Of a stretch of DNA of 14,231 nucleotides, positions 1 through 6,514 are shown piece after piece. How positions within the stretch are numbered: position 1 is the stretch's first letter; the number at the start of each line of letters is the position of its first letter. The position numbers were made by a program, and so were the translations under genes. Origin of the DNA: Bacillota bacterium (GTDB taxonomy: Bacteria; Bacillota; Clostridia; Christensenellales; CAG-138); NCBI GenBank assembly GCA_023396535.1, contig JAEWWD010000142.1, forward strand, positions 1 through 14,231, read 5' to 3'. Under the pieces are notes generated by a model that searched no databases, had not been told where the DNA came from, and saw only the letters and a program-made list of their open reading frames with translations.

Positions 1-971
1 ATGATAATGCCCTTTATGATTTGCTGCAGATAAGGGGAAACGCCCAGTATCAGCAGGCCGTTGTTGATGACGCCAAGCACAAGAATACCGCCGATGACGC
101 CGGTGATGGTGCCAATGCCGCCCGTATGGGAAATACCGCCGACCGTCGCGGCGGCGATGGCGTCCAGCTCATAGCTCAGGCCCAGGGAGGCGATACCTGA
201 CGCGGAGCGGGAAGTGACCATAACGCCCGCAACGGCTGCAGTCAGTGCGGACCATGTGTAAATTGCGACAAGGTTTCGTTCCACCTTGATACCGGCTGCG
301 CGCGCGGCGTCCTCATTACCGCCAATGGCGTAGACATTTTTGCCAAATCGCGTATGGTTGAGCATGACATACGCAATAGCTGCAAACAGAATAAATACCA
401 CCACGATGTTGGGTATGAAGCCGAACAGGTTGCCCTGGCCGATGATAGTGAAATCCTCGCGGAGCATGGGCACCGGGTAAGCGTTGGTATAAAGCTGCGC
501 TACGCCACGGGCGATAACCTGGGAGCCCAGTGTGGCTATGAACGGCGGTATTTTCGTATAGGCGATCAACAGACCGTTCGTAAGGCCGAATGCCGTACCA
601 ATCGCGAGGCCGAACAATACGGCTACCCAGGCCGGGATATAGACGAGGTTGGGAATAATCAGCGTTGCGTAGGTTAGCTTCTGTACAAGCGAAGCTGCAA
701 AAACCGAGGAAACAGCCATTATGGAACCAAGCGAAAGGTCAATGCCTCGGGATATGATGCAGAACGCAACGCCAAATGCGAGTAACCCGCGGCTGGACTC
801 GGATGTCAATATGTTTATGATATTTTTCGGCGTCATAAACATGGGGGACGCCACGGATAGTATGGCAACCAATACCAGCAAGATTACAAAAATGGTGTAC
901 TTGCTTAACAGGGCGTTTAATTTTGTTTTGGCGGAGCTTTCAACGGCTCCCGCGTGCGGACTGTCGTTCAT
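1..971 (-). CDS. Sugar ABC transporter permease, RbsC/MglC type (3' end outside window)
   Basis: Inner-membrane permease of a ribose/galactose-type ABC importer. Reading the minus strand from the ATG at 971 gives an open frame of 323 codons to the window edge with no stop. RbsC-type permeases are about 320-340 residues, so only the last few residues should be missing. Visible family marks are SRGIDLSLGS near residue 75, YAIGGNEDAARAAGIKV near residue 215, and ELDAIAAATVGG followed by a glycine-rich stretch near residue 265. Hydrophobic segments alternate with short loops throughout, and the N-terminal ~20 residues are polar and cytoplasmic-like. An AGGGAGGAAAC ribosome-binding site precedes the ATG. 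The start lies 17 nt after the ATPase stop, so the two genes are cotranscribed. Family assignment is firm; the transported sugar cannot be read from the permease. Confidence 0.93.
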   Translation of the reverse strand, partial: MNDSPHAGAVESSAKTKLNALLSKYTIFVILLVLVAILSVASPMFMTPKNIINILTSESSRGLLAFGVAFCIISRGIDLSLGSIMAVSSVFAASLVQKLTYATLIIPNLVYIPAWVAVLFGLAIGTAFGLTNGLLIAYTKIPPFIATLGSQVIARGVAQLYTNAYPVPMLREDFTIIGQGNLFGFIPNIVVVFILFAAIAYVMLNHTRFGKNVYAIGGNEDAARAAGIKVERNLVAIYTWSALTAAVAGVMVTSRSASGIASLGLSYELDAIAAATVGGISHTGGIGTITGVIGGILVLGVINNGLLILGVSPYLQQIIKGII

Positions 972-988
972 ACTGTTTCCTCCCTAGC

Positions 989-2482
989 TTAATGCGTGTT
1001 TGTCGCATATTGCATGATCCGTTCCTGTGTGGCTTCCTTCCTGTCGAGTATACCGGTCATCTTGCCTTCGTGCATGACCAGCACACGATCCGACATCCCC
1101 AATACCTCAGGCATTTCTGAAGACACCATGATAATGGCTTTTCCATCGCCCGCCATCTGGGTAATAAGGGTATGAATTTCGGCCTTTGCCCCGACGTCTA
1201 TGCCACGGGTGGGCTCGTCGACCAGCAGTATATCCGGCTTGGTCAACAACCATCTGGCGACCAGCACTTTTTGCTGGTTGCCGCCAGATAAATCCTGCAC
1301 GCGAACGTCATTATTGGTTGTTTTGATTTTCAGCTTATTTACGTATTCGTTCGTATCCGCCTGCATTTTTCGTTTATTGATCAGTCGGAGTTTTGTAACG
1401 TACGCCTTCAAATTGGCGACGATAATATTATCCCGTACGGTGGAAACCGGTATAATGCCGGTACGACGCCTGTCCTCTGTGATCATAGCCAAGCCGTGTG
1501 CCGTGGCGTCCGCAGGGCTTTTGATATGGACTTCCTTTCCGTTGATTAATACCCGGCCTCCCGTTTTCTTTCGCAGACCGAAAAGCGTTTCCATCACTTC
1601 CGTGCGGCCTGCGCCCATCAGGCCTGCGAAGCCGAGAATTTCACCGCGGCGAAGTTCGAAACTAACGTCGGAGAAAGCGTCGCCGGCGCTCAGGTGCTCG
1701 ACTTTCAGGACGACGTCGGTAATATCGCAGTCCACCTTGGGATACATTTCATCAAGATTACGGCCAACCATCATGCGTATGAGTGTCTGGATATCGAGAT
1801 TCTCTGCAAGATCGGTACCTACCATCATGCCGTCGCGGAACACGGTGATTTCATCGGAAATCTGAAAAATCTCTTCCATTTTATGCGATATATATATAAT
1901 TGCAACGCCTTTTGACTTAAGGTTAGCGATCATTTCGAATAATTGCTCAACCTCCCTCGTCGTCAAGGCAGAAGTTGGCTCATCCATAATAACCACATCA
2001 CTGTTATAGGAGATCGCTTTTGCGATTTCCACCATCTGCATTTTCGCGACAGTCAGGTTACCCATCTTTTCGTAGGGGTCGATGGGAATGCCCAGTTCAT
2101 TCAGGAGATTTTGCGCCTGCTTATACATGGCTTTATGGTTTACGAAAATCCCCCCGCGTACTGGCTGTCTGCCTAAATACAGGTTTTCCGCGACAGAACG
2201 TTCGTTGACGGTAGAAAGCTCCTGGTGGATCATCGCGATGCCGTTTTTTGCGGCTTCAGACGGATCCTTTATAGTAACCTCCTGTCCGCGCAGAAGAACT
2301 TTTCCGCTGTTCATCTGGTAAAGGCCTATCAGGCATTTCATAAGCGTGGATTTTCCGGCTCCATTTTCACCCATAAGCGCATGCACTGTGCCGGGCCGCA
2401 AGTGAAAAGAGACGTTTTTTAACGCCTGAACGCCGGGGAAACTTTTGGATACGTCGATCATTTCAAGAATATACTCGCTCAC
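989..2482 (-). CDS. Sugar ABC transporter ATP-binding protein, RbsA/MglA type
   Basis: Cytoplasmic ATPase that energises the importer, 497 residues with two fused nucleotide-binding domains, the normal length for RbsA/MglA/XylG. Domain 1 has Walker A GENGAGKS at residues 38-45, a variant signature (LTVAKMQMVEIAKA) and Walker B VVIMDEPTSAL. Domain 2 has the degenerate Walker A GLMGAGRTE that is normal in this family, the canonical signature LSGGNQQK and Walker B ILLVDEPTRGIDVGAK. The start is GTG at 2482 with GGAGGT nine bases upstream, and the protein begins at the usual position before the first ABC domain (SEYILEMIDVSKSFPGV). It lies between the binding-protein gene, from which a hairpin separates it, and the permease gene. 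Substrate range (ribose, galactose, xylose, inositol and others) cannot be told from the ATPase. Confidence 0.96.
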   Translation of the reverse strand: MSEYILEMIDVSKSFPGVQALKNVSFHLRPGTVHALMGENGAGKSTLMKCLIGLYQMNSGKVLLRGQEVTIKDPSEAAKNGIAMIHQELSTVNERSVAENLYLGRQPVRGGIFVNHKAMYKQAQNLLNELGIPIDPYEKMGNLTVAKMQMVEIAKAISYNSDVVIMDEPTSALTTREVEQLFEMIANLKSKGVAIIYISHKMEEIFQISDEITVFRDGMMVGTDLAENLDIQTLIRMMVGRNLDEMYPKVDCDITDVVLKVEHLSAGDAFSDVSFELRRGEILGFAGLMGAGRTEVMETLFGLRKKTGGRVLINGKEVHIKSPADATAHGLAMITEDRRRTGIIPVSTVRDNIIVANLKAYVTKLRLINKRKMQADTNEYVNKLKIKTTNNDVRVQDLSGGNQQKVLVARWLLTKPDILLVDEPTRGIDVGAKAEIHTLITQMAGDGKAIIMVSSEMPEVLGMSDRVLVMHEGKMTGILDRKEATQERIMQYATNTH

Positions 2483-2587
2483 TTAGCGTGCACCTCCAAG
2501 ATTGAAGTCCAGCGGGACGGCTGCGCGGGCGACCCCCCATAGTATGCTATATGCGATATGGCCGTGTCCGAAGACCGGAACCATTTA

Positions 2588-2625
2588 TTTGCGGATCTGG
2601 TCCGTGTACGGACCAGATCCGCAAA
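2588..2625 (-). promoter_or_regulatory. Perfect 17-bp intercistronic hairpin between binding-protein and ATPase genes
   Basis: Arms at 2588-2604 and 2609-2625 are exact inverted complements around a 4-base loop. In the transcribed (minus) direction the arm starts TTTGCGGATCTGGTCCG. The sequence after the stem is AAATAAATGG, without a U run, so it is a poor intrinsic terminator. Its position just after the binding-protein stop (2655) and before the ATPase start fits a known arrangement in binding-protein-dependent transport operons. There a stem protects the upstream mRNA from 3' exonucleases or causes partial termination, so the binding protein is made in excess. The structure is seen directly; the role is inferred. 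Confidence 0.8.
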
Positions 2626-2654
2626 AGAGGATGCGATGATTTGATTTTGCCGGG

Positions 2655-3668
2655 TTACTTCATGTAATTGGCCACGTTCTCGGCGGAGACGGGCTCGAAG
2701 GGCACCCAACCGAAGATATCGAAGGATTCGCCCTTGGCGGCCTTGATGGCATATTCCATAGCCACGCGGCCCTGCTCGGAAGCATTCTGGAATACGGTTG
2801 CCGCCATTTCGCCGTTCTTCACGGATTCGCAAGCCATATCAGTCGCGTCGATGCCGACGACGGGTATCTTGGACAGATCAATGCCGGCGGCCTTCAGAGC
2901 CTCGATGCAGCCGAGCGCCATTTCGTCGTTGTTGCAGATGACGACGTCAAACGCTTCGCCGGTGCCGAGGATGGTCTGCATCTTATCCATGGCCTTGGAA
3001 CGATCCCACTCGGCGGTGTCTTCGAATACCTTATTCAGGGTGAAGCCGGCTTTTTGAAGCTCTTCCTTCACGGAACGGGTACGCTCGTTGGTGTTCTCAA
3101 GACCCAGCTGGCCCATAAAGAGAACGTAGTTGAGGGTCTTATCGGCCTTGTCGGCAAAGAACTTCGCGAGGAACTCGGCCTGCATCTTGCCGGCGTCATA
3201 TTCCTGCGAGCCAACGTATGCATACTTGTTGGGAACAAGCAGTTCGTCGACAGGACGACGATTGATGAAGATGATGGGCGTGTCGCCCGCTTCGGCAATG
3301 ATGGTCTCGGCGGTGGAGGTGTCGACCAGGTTCACGATGATGGCGTCATAGCCCTTCAGCGCGAATGTACGCACCTGCTCCTGCTGCTTCTGTGTATCGT
3401 TGTTGGCCTCCTGAGAGTCCACCGTATAGCCGGAGCCTTCGGCAGCTTTCAGAATGGCCTGCTCGAGATTGGAAATAAATTGGTCGCGCGCATACAGTGA
3501 TACGCCGATCGTCATAGTGGCGGTTTTCGCGGGCGCTTCCGTAGCGGCGGCCGGCGCTTCCGTTGCAGCGGCAGGTGCAGCGGTTGCGGCGGGGGCCGCC
3601 GGTGATGTGCAAGCGACCATGGCGAGCAGCATACCCATAGTCAGCAGGAACACCAGGATTTTTTTCAT
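2655..3668 (-). CDS. Sugar-binding lipoprotein of the ABC importer, MglB-like (Peripla_BP_4)
   Basis: Extracellular solute-binding lipoprotein, 337 residues. A signal peptide MKKILVFLLTMGMLLAMVA is followed by Cys20, the likely lipidated residue; the lipobox is loose (MVAC). Residues 21-50 form an Ala/Pro/Thr/Glu spacer with a duplicated AAATEAP unit. The fold starts at TMTIGVSLYA. Galactose/glucose-binding-protein-like landmarks are FINRRPVDE, YVGSQEYDAG, EDTAEWDRSKAMDKM, VVICNNDEMALGCIEALKAAG, VVGIDA and VFQNASEQG. The Trp, Asn-Asn-Asp, Asp and Asn positions that contact sugar in MglB appear conserved. The His/Asp pair before the binding Arg is replaced around ENTNERTRS, so the ligand may differ from galactose. 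The ATG has GAGGAGGA just upstream. It is the promoter-proximal gene of the leftward operon. The family is firm; the ligand is open (hexose, pentose or inositol). Confidence 0.94.
   Translation of the reverse strand: MKKILVFLLTMGMLLAMVACTSPAAPAATAAPAAATEAPAAATEAPAKTATMTIGVSLYARDQFISNLEQAILKAAEGSGYTVDSQEANNDTQKQQEQVRTFALKGYDAIIVNLVDTSTAETIIAEAGDTPIIFINRRPVDELLVPNKYAYVGSQEYDAGKMQAEFLAKFFADKADKTLNYVLFMGQLGLENTNERTRSVKEELQKAGFTLNKVFEDTAEWDRSKAMDKMQTILGTGEAFDVVICNNDEMALGCIEALKAAGIDLSKIPVVGIDATDMACESVKNGEMAATVFQNASEQGRVAMEYAIKAAKGESFDIFGWVPFEPVSAENVANYMK
3532..3573. repeat. Tandem 21-bp repeat encoding the lipoprotein spacer
   Basis: Two adjacent 21-base units (3532-3552 and 3553-3573) share the opening GGCGCTTCCGT and differ at a few positions. 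Each encodes an AAATEAP heptapeptide in the binding-protein spacer behind the lipid-anchored Cys20. The flanking Ala/Pro-rich codons look like decayed further copies. Such spacers hold the binding domain away from the membrane, and repeat number may vary between strains. Confidence 0.75.
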
Positions 3669-3763
3669 GATTGTATCCTCCTCATTTTATATTTTGGACG
3701 TGCGTCCAAAGTCAAATGTCACTATTAGAAGACATTGGAGTACAATCAAAATAGTGGTACAAA

Positions 3764-3804
3764 ATAATAAATAATTGCATCGAGTTAAGAAAACGTTTAC
3801 ATAA
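3764..3804 (-). promoter_or_regulatory. Cre-like/LacI-type operator and probable promoter of the transporter operon
   Basis: The 20-base imperfect palindrome TTAAGAAAACGTTTACATAA spans 3785-3804 and matches in eight of ten half-site positions. Its central 14 bases (3788-3801) fit the CcpA cre consensus TGWAANCGNTNWCA at 13 of 14 positions. On the minus strand a TATTAT -10-like hexamer lies at 3769-3764, so the operator would cover a weak -35 region and block transcription about 90 bases before the binding-protein start. The operator is convincing from sequence. The promoter is tentative because no good -35 is present, which would suit an activator-dependent promoter. CcpA or the local LacI regulator could bind here. 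Confidence 0.6.
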
Positions 3805-3833
3805 GTAAAAACAGTTATATAAAAAATTTCGAC

Positions 3834-3887
3834 TAAGGACAAACCAGGGAATAAGCACAAACAGGGACTAAGAGTACAAATAAGGAC
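3834..3887. repeat. Three imperfect ~18-bp direct repeats upstream of the transporter operon
   Basis: Three head-to-tail copies are seen: 3834-3850 (TAAGGACAAACCAGGGA), 3852-3868 (TAAGCACAAACAGGGAC) and 3869-3887 (TAAGAGTACAAATAAGGAC). The shared core is TAAG, then ACAAA, then AGGGA or AAGGA. They lie about 65-120 bases upstream of the tentative -10 of the leftward promoter, the usual zone for an activator. Direct-repeat sites of about two helical turns are typical of AraC-type or response-regulator binding. No such regulator is encoded in this window, so the binder is unknown. Confidence 0.5.
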
Positions 3888-4113
3888 TTTAGAAAAAACT
3901 CCTATAAACAAATGCTATATACTACTGGGAACGAATTAACAAATCATGTATTTAAGATATACGAATAATAGCACAGTTAAAAGCAACAAGTCAATATGTA
4001 ATGATCCGCGGAAATACAGTTTCTTGCAGGGATGAGGCAGTAAGAACCCGTGATTTTCCGGAAAAAAGCCGAAAAAACCTAATTGTAAAATCTGTGTAAA
4101 GCAATATTATATA

Positions 4114-4160
4114 TTGACAAAACAAAAAATTCTCTATATATTTAAGAAAAACGTTTTTCT
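4114..4160 (+). promoter_or_regulatory. Sigma-A promoter with a perfect LacI-type operator over the start site
   Basis: A consensus -35 TTGACA (4114-4119) is followed after exactly 17 bases by TATATT (4137-4142), giving a start near 4149. Directly downstream, 4145-4160 reads AGAAAAACGTTTTTCT, a perfect 16-base palindrome with the central CG typical of LacI-family operators. It would cover the transcription start, the classic placement for repression. The LacI-family gene two cistrons downstream is the obvious candidate repressor, giving autoregulation and induction by substrate. Promoter and palindrome are seen directly; the repressor-operator pairing is inferred. Confidence 0.82.
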
Positions 4161-4306
4161 AGTATCAGTATATTGTAGAGTTTTTTAATATTGCTTCATA
4201 TGCAGAGCTGCATGGTATTAAATTTTATCTTTGGCCCAGAATGCCCAATATATAAGAATAACATATATCAGAAAGTCCAAAAAATCATTAAAAAGGAGAT
4301 ACGGCT

Positions 4307-5371
4307 ATGAAGTCAAAGACGGCATTTCTGTACAAACCTTTCGATCTTCGCGTGGAAGAAGTGGAGGTTCCGGCACTGAAGAGAAATCAAGTGCTGGTAC
4401 AAGTCGGCGCATGCGGAATCTGTGGTTCGGATGTTGAGTGCTTTGAAGGAAAGTCCAAAGAAGGTCGATATGATATTGGGCCGTATACGCCAGGGCATGA
4501 GTGGGGAGGAAGAATTGCAGCCGTCGGGTCAGGCGTAAAAACCCTGTATCCGGGCGACAAGGTAACAGGGGATTGCGTGATGAAGTGCGGCGTATGCCGT
4601 AACTGTAAGGACGGACTCATGCCCTCGGCTTGCCTGAATATGCGAGAAGCCGGATTTCGGCCCGATTCCCCTGGCGGTATGGGTGAGTATATGGTTATTG
4701 AAGAGGAGTATGTCCATAAGGTTCCGGACGATTGGACTTATGCCGATGCCGCTTGGGTGGAAACGTTTTCAATTGGTTATTTCGGTATATGGGGAAACGG
4801 CGGATACATCGACGCGTCGGATATTGCGGTCATCATGGGCTGCGGCCCCGTTGGTGTTTCTGCGGTGATGACGGCAAAAACCAGCGGTGCGACCGTCATT
4901 GTCATTGAACCGTTTGAAAAGCGCCGTGAAATAGCGCTGCGGTATGGGGCGGACTATGTGTTGAACCCGAAAGAAGTGGATATCGTAAAGGAAATCGATC
5001 GTCTTACCGAAGGACGAATGGGGACGGTGGTTGTGGAAGCTTCCGGCAACGACGCCGCCATCGCTTCATTGTTCGAGGTCGCTGGCCATAGTGCGCGCGT
5101 TCGGTTGATCGGTCACTCTATCGGCCGGAAAGTGCCCGTTGAAATCGGCAGAACAATATGGCGGACGCTATCCATCAGCGGTTCCGGCGGCACGAAGGAT
5201 TTTGCGCAACGCACAATCCGCTTTATGAGCGCTGTTCGAGGAAAATATGATTTTGCAGCCCTCAACACGCATTATTATTCGTTTGATCAGATTCACGAGG
5301 CGTTTGACGTGGCTTGCAAGCTGAAATCCGATGCGTTCAAAGTGATGCTGACCTTCGGTATTGATGGATAA
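4307..5371 (+). CDS. Zinc-dependent medium-chain (sorbitol/threonine-type) dehydrogenase
   Basis: Cytoplasmic NAD(P)-dependent alcohol/polyol dehydrogenase of the MDR superfamily, 354 residues, normal length. The catalytic zinc site is visible as Cys39 in CGICGSD and His64-Glu65 in PGHEWGG. Cys94, Cys97, Cys100 and Cys109 (CGVCRNC then a Cys nine residues on) form the structural zinc lobe. The Rossmann motif GCGPVG is at 178-183, with acidic Glu201 at the end of the next strand, which favours NAD over NADP. The ATG has AAGGAG eight bases upstream. It is the first gene after the operator-controlled promoter and overlaps the start region of the lacI-type gene. The likely reaction is oxidation of a secondary alcohol of a sugar, polyol or cyclitol to a ketone; the exact substrate is not decidable here. 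Confidence 0.93.
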   Translation: MKSKTAFLYKPFDLRVEEVEVPALKRNQVLVQVGACGICGSDVECFEGKSKEGRYDIGPYTPGHEWGGRIAAVGSGVKTLYPGDKVTGDCVMKCGVCRNCKDGLMPSACLNMREAGFRPDSPGGMGEYMVIEEEYVHKVPDDWTYADAAWVETFSIGYFGIWGNGGYIDASDIAVIMGCGPVGVSAVMTAKTSGATVIVIEPFEKRREIALRYGADYVLNPKEVDIVKEIDRLTEGRMGTVVVEASGNDAAIASLFEVAGHSARVRLIGHSIGRKVPVEIGRTIWRTLSISGSGGTKDFAQRTIRFMSAVRGKYDFAALNTHYYSFDQIHEAFDVACKLKSDAFKVMLTFGIDG

Positions 5372-5390
5372 GAAAGGGATTATTAAAAGC

Positions 5391-6476
5391 ATGGAAGAGG
5401 ATTCTCGTTCGCAAATGCGGAGTAGCGCAAGCATCAAGGATGTTGCCGCGCTTGCGGGCGTCTCCATTTCAACCGTCTCCAATGTACTCAATGATACGAA
5501 AGCGGTGAGCCCCGCGCTGCGTCAAAAGGTATTTGACGCGGCGCGGGATCTGCAATATCAGGCAAACGCTATTGCCCGCGGCTTAAAAAGCGGTAAGACG
5601 AATGCGCTGTGCGTGATAGTACCTTCTATCGTCAGCGTATTTTTTCCAAGAGTATTGCACGGCATGCAAACCGCGGCCGCTCAGAAGGGATATTCTCTGA
5701 GCATTTATGAAACGGGCGAGGATATCCTGCGGGAACAGGCTTATATTCATATGCTGCGCCGGCAATGGGCGGACGGTATATTGATTTCCACCTGCGCGAA
5801 TAAGGAAACGGATGCGGAGTATATCAATGAATTGCGTCAACTTCGTATAGGTGGCAAGCGCATTCCGGTCGTATTTTTCGAGGCGGCTCCGGATGAGGGC
5901 CTGGATACCGTGATGGTGGACAATCAGGAAGCTTCCAGGGCGGCCGCCCTGTATTTAATCGGAATCGGACGGAGGAAAATTGCGTATATTGCCGCGCCAA
6001 GACGCTTTGCCATGGGGCGGGAGCGTTTCAACGGGTACGCAAGCGCCCTGGAGGACGCCGGGTTAAAGTACAATCCCGGGTTGGTGCGGGACGGGGATTA
6101 TACGCCTGTGAGCGGATATGCGCTTATGCGTTCGCTTCTGCAGGAGGGCCCGAAGCCGGATGCGGTTTTGTGCGGCAACGACCAGATGGCTGTGGGCGCC
6201 ATTCGGGCCATATTGGAAGCGGGCGTTACCATTCCGGATGAGATCGCCGTCATGGGGTTTGACAATAATTTTCCGGGGACTCTGGTTTATCCGTCCCTTT
6301 CCACGGTATCGGTGCCGAAACAACGCATGGGCAGCGAGGCGGTGGAGCTTTTACTCTGGCGGATGCAGCAGGGGGAGGATGCGCCTTCCCGTATCGTAAC
6401 ATTGGAAACAAACCTCATTATCCGTGAGTCTACGGACAAAAACGCAATTAGTACCTGGGACCTGTTCGGGTGGTAA
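5391..6476 (+). CDS. LacI-family transcriptional regulator
   Basis: Repressor of 361 residues from the chosen ATG. The N-terminal helix-turn-helix SIKDVAALAGVSISTVSNVLND is at about residues 14-35, and the hinge helix ANAIARGLKSG is at 59-69. A periplasmic-binding-protein-like effector domain follows, with CGNDQMAVGAIRAI and VMGFDNN typical of the family. The frame is open back to a TTG (5361) and an ATG (5364), which overlap the dehydrogenase end and have no ribosome-binding site. The ATG at 5391 has AAAGGGA about 11 bases upstream and leaves the usual short tail before the HTH, so I prefer it. It lies between two dehydrogenase genes in one operon and most likely controls that operon and perhaps the divergent transporter, with the imported compound or a product as effector. 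Confidence 0.94.
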   Translation: MEEDSRSQMRSSASIKDVAALAGVSISTVSNVLNDTKAVSPALRQKVFDAARDLQYQANAIARGLKSGKTNALCVIVPSIVSVFFPRVLHGMQTAAAQKGYSLSIYETGEDILREQAYIHMLRRQWADGILISTCANKETDAEYINELRQLRIGGKRIPVVFFEAAPDEGLDTVMVDNQEASRAAALYLIGIGRRKIAYIAAPRRFAMGRERFNGYASALEDAGLKYNPGLVRDGDYTPVSGYALMRSLLQEGPKPDAVLCGNDQMAVGAIRAILEAGVTIPDEIAVMGFDNNFPGTLVYPSLSTVSVPKQRMGSEAVELLLWRMQQGEDAPSRIVTLETNLIIRESTDKNAISTWDLFGW

Positions 6477-6514
6477 GCATCCATACTATTAAATGGATAA
6501 AACGGAGGAAGAAC

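Larger units (their letters stand above)
3669..4306. other. AT-rich divergent control region between the transporter and dehydrogenase operons
   Basis: This 638-base stretch carries no credible gene. It separates the leftward transporter operon from the rightward dehydrogenase operon and is clearly more AT-rich than the genes around it. Beyond the sites listed separately it contains a 12-base perfect palindrome TTTTCCGGAAAA at 4054-4065 and a leader of about 155 bases before the dehydrogenase start. The leader includes a 6-bp inverted repeat ATGCAG-AG-CTGCAT at 4200-4213. I see no riboswitch or small RNA that I can name. Confidence 0.7.

Noticed and set aside
2479..2832. 117-codon open frame between binding-protein and ATPase genes
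   Set aside because: It overlaps the binding-protein 3' end in another frame and runs through the hairpin. Its Arg-rich translation is not protein-like.
3709..3750. TTTGAC and TTGATT as -35 elements for the transporter operon
   Set aside because: Neither has a TATAAT-like hexamer at a 16-18 base distance. The TATTAT at 3769-3764 under the operator fits better.
4200..4213. Short inverted repeat ATGCAG-AG-CTGCAT in the dehydrogenase leader
   Set aside because: The arms are only six bases with a 2-base centre, too tight for an RNA hairpin. There is no reason to call it an operator beyond symmetry.
5361..5390. Upstream TTG/ATG starts for the LacI-family gene
   Set aside because: They lie in the dehydrogenase 3' end without a ribosome-binding site. 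The ATG at 5391 is better placed, though the longer form is not excluded.
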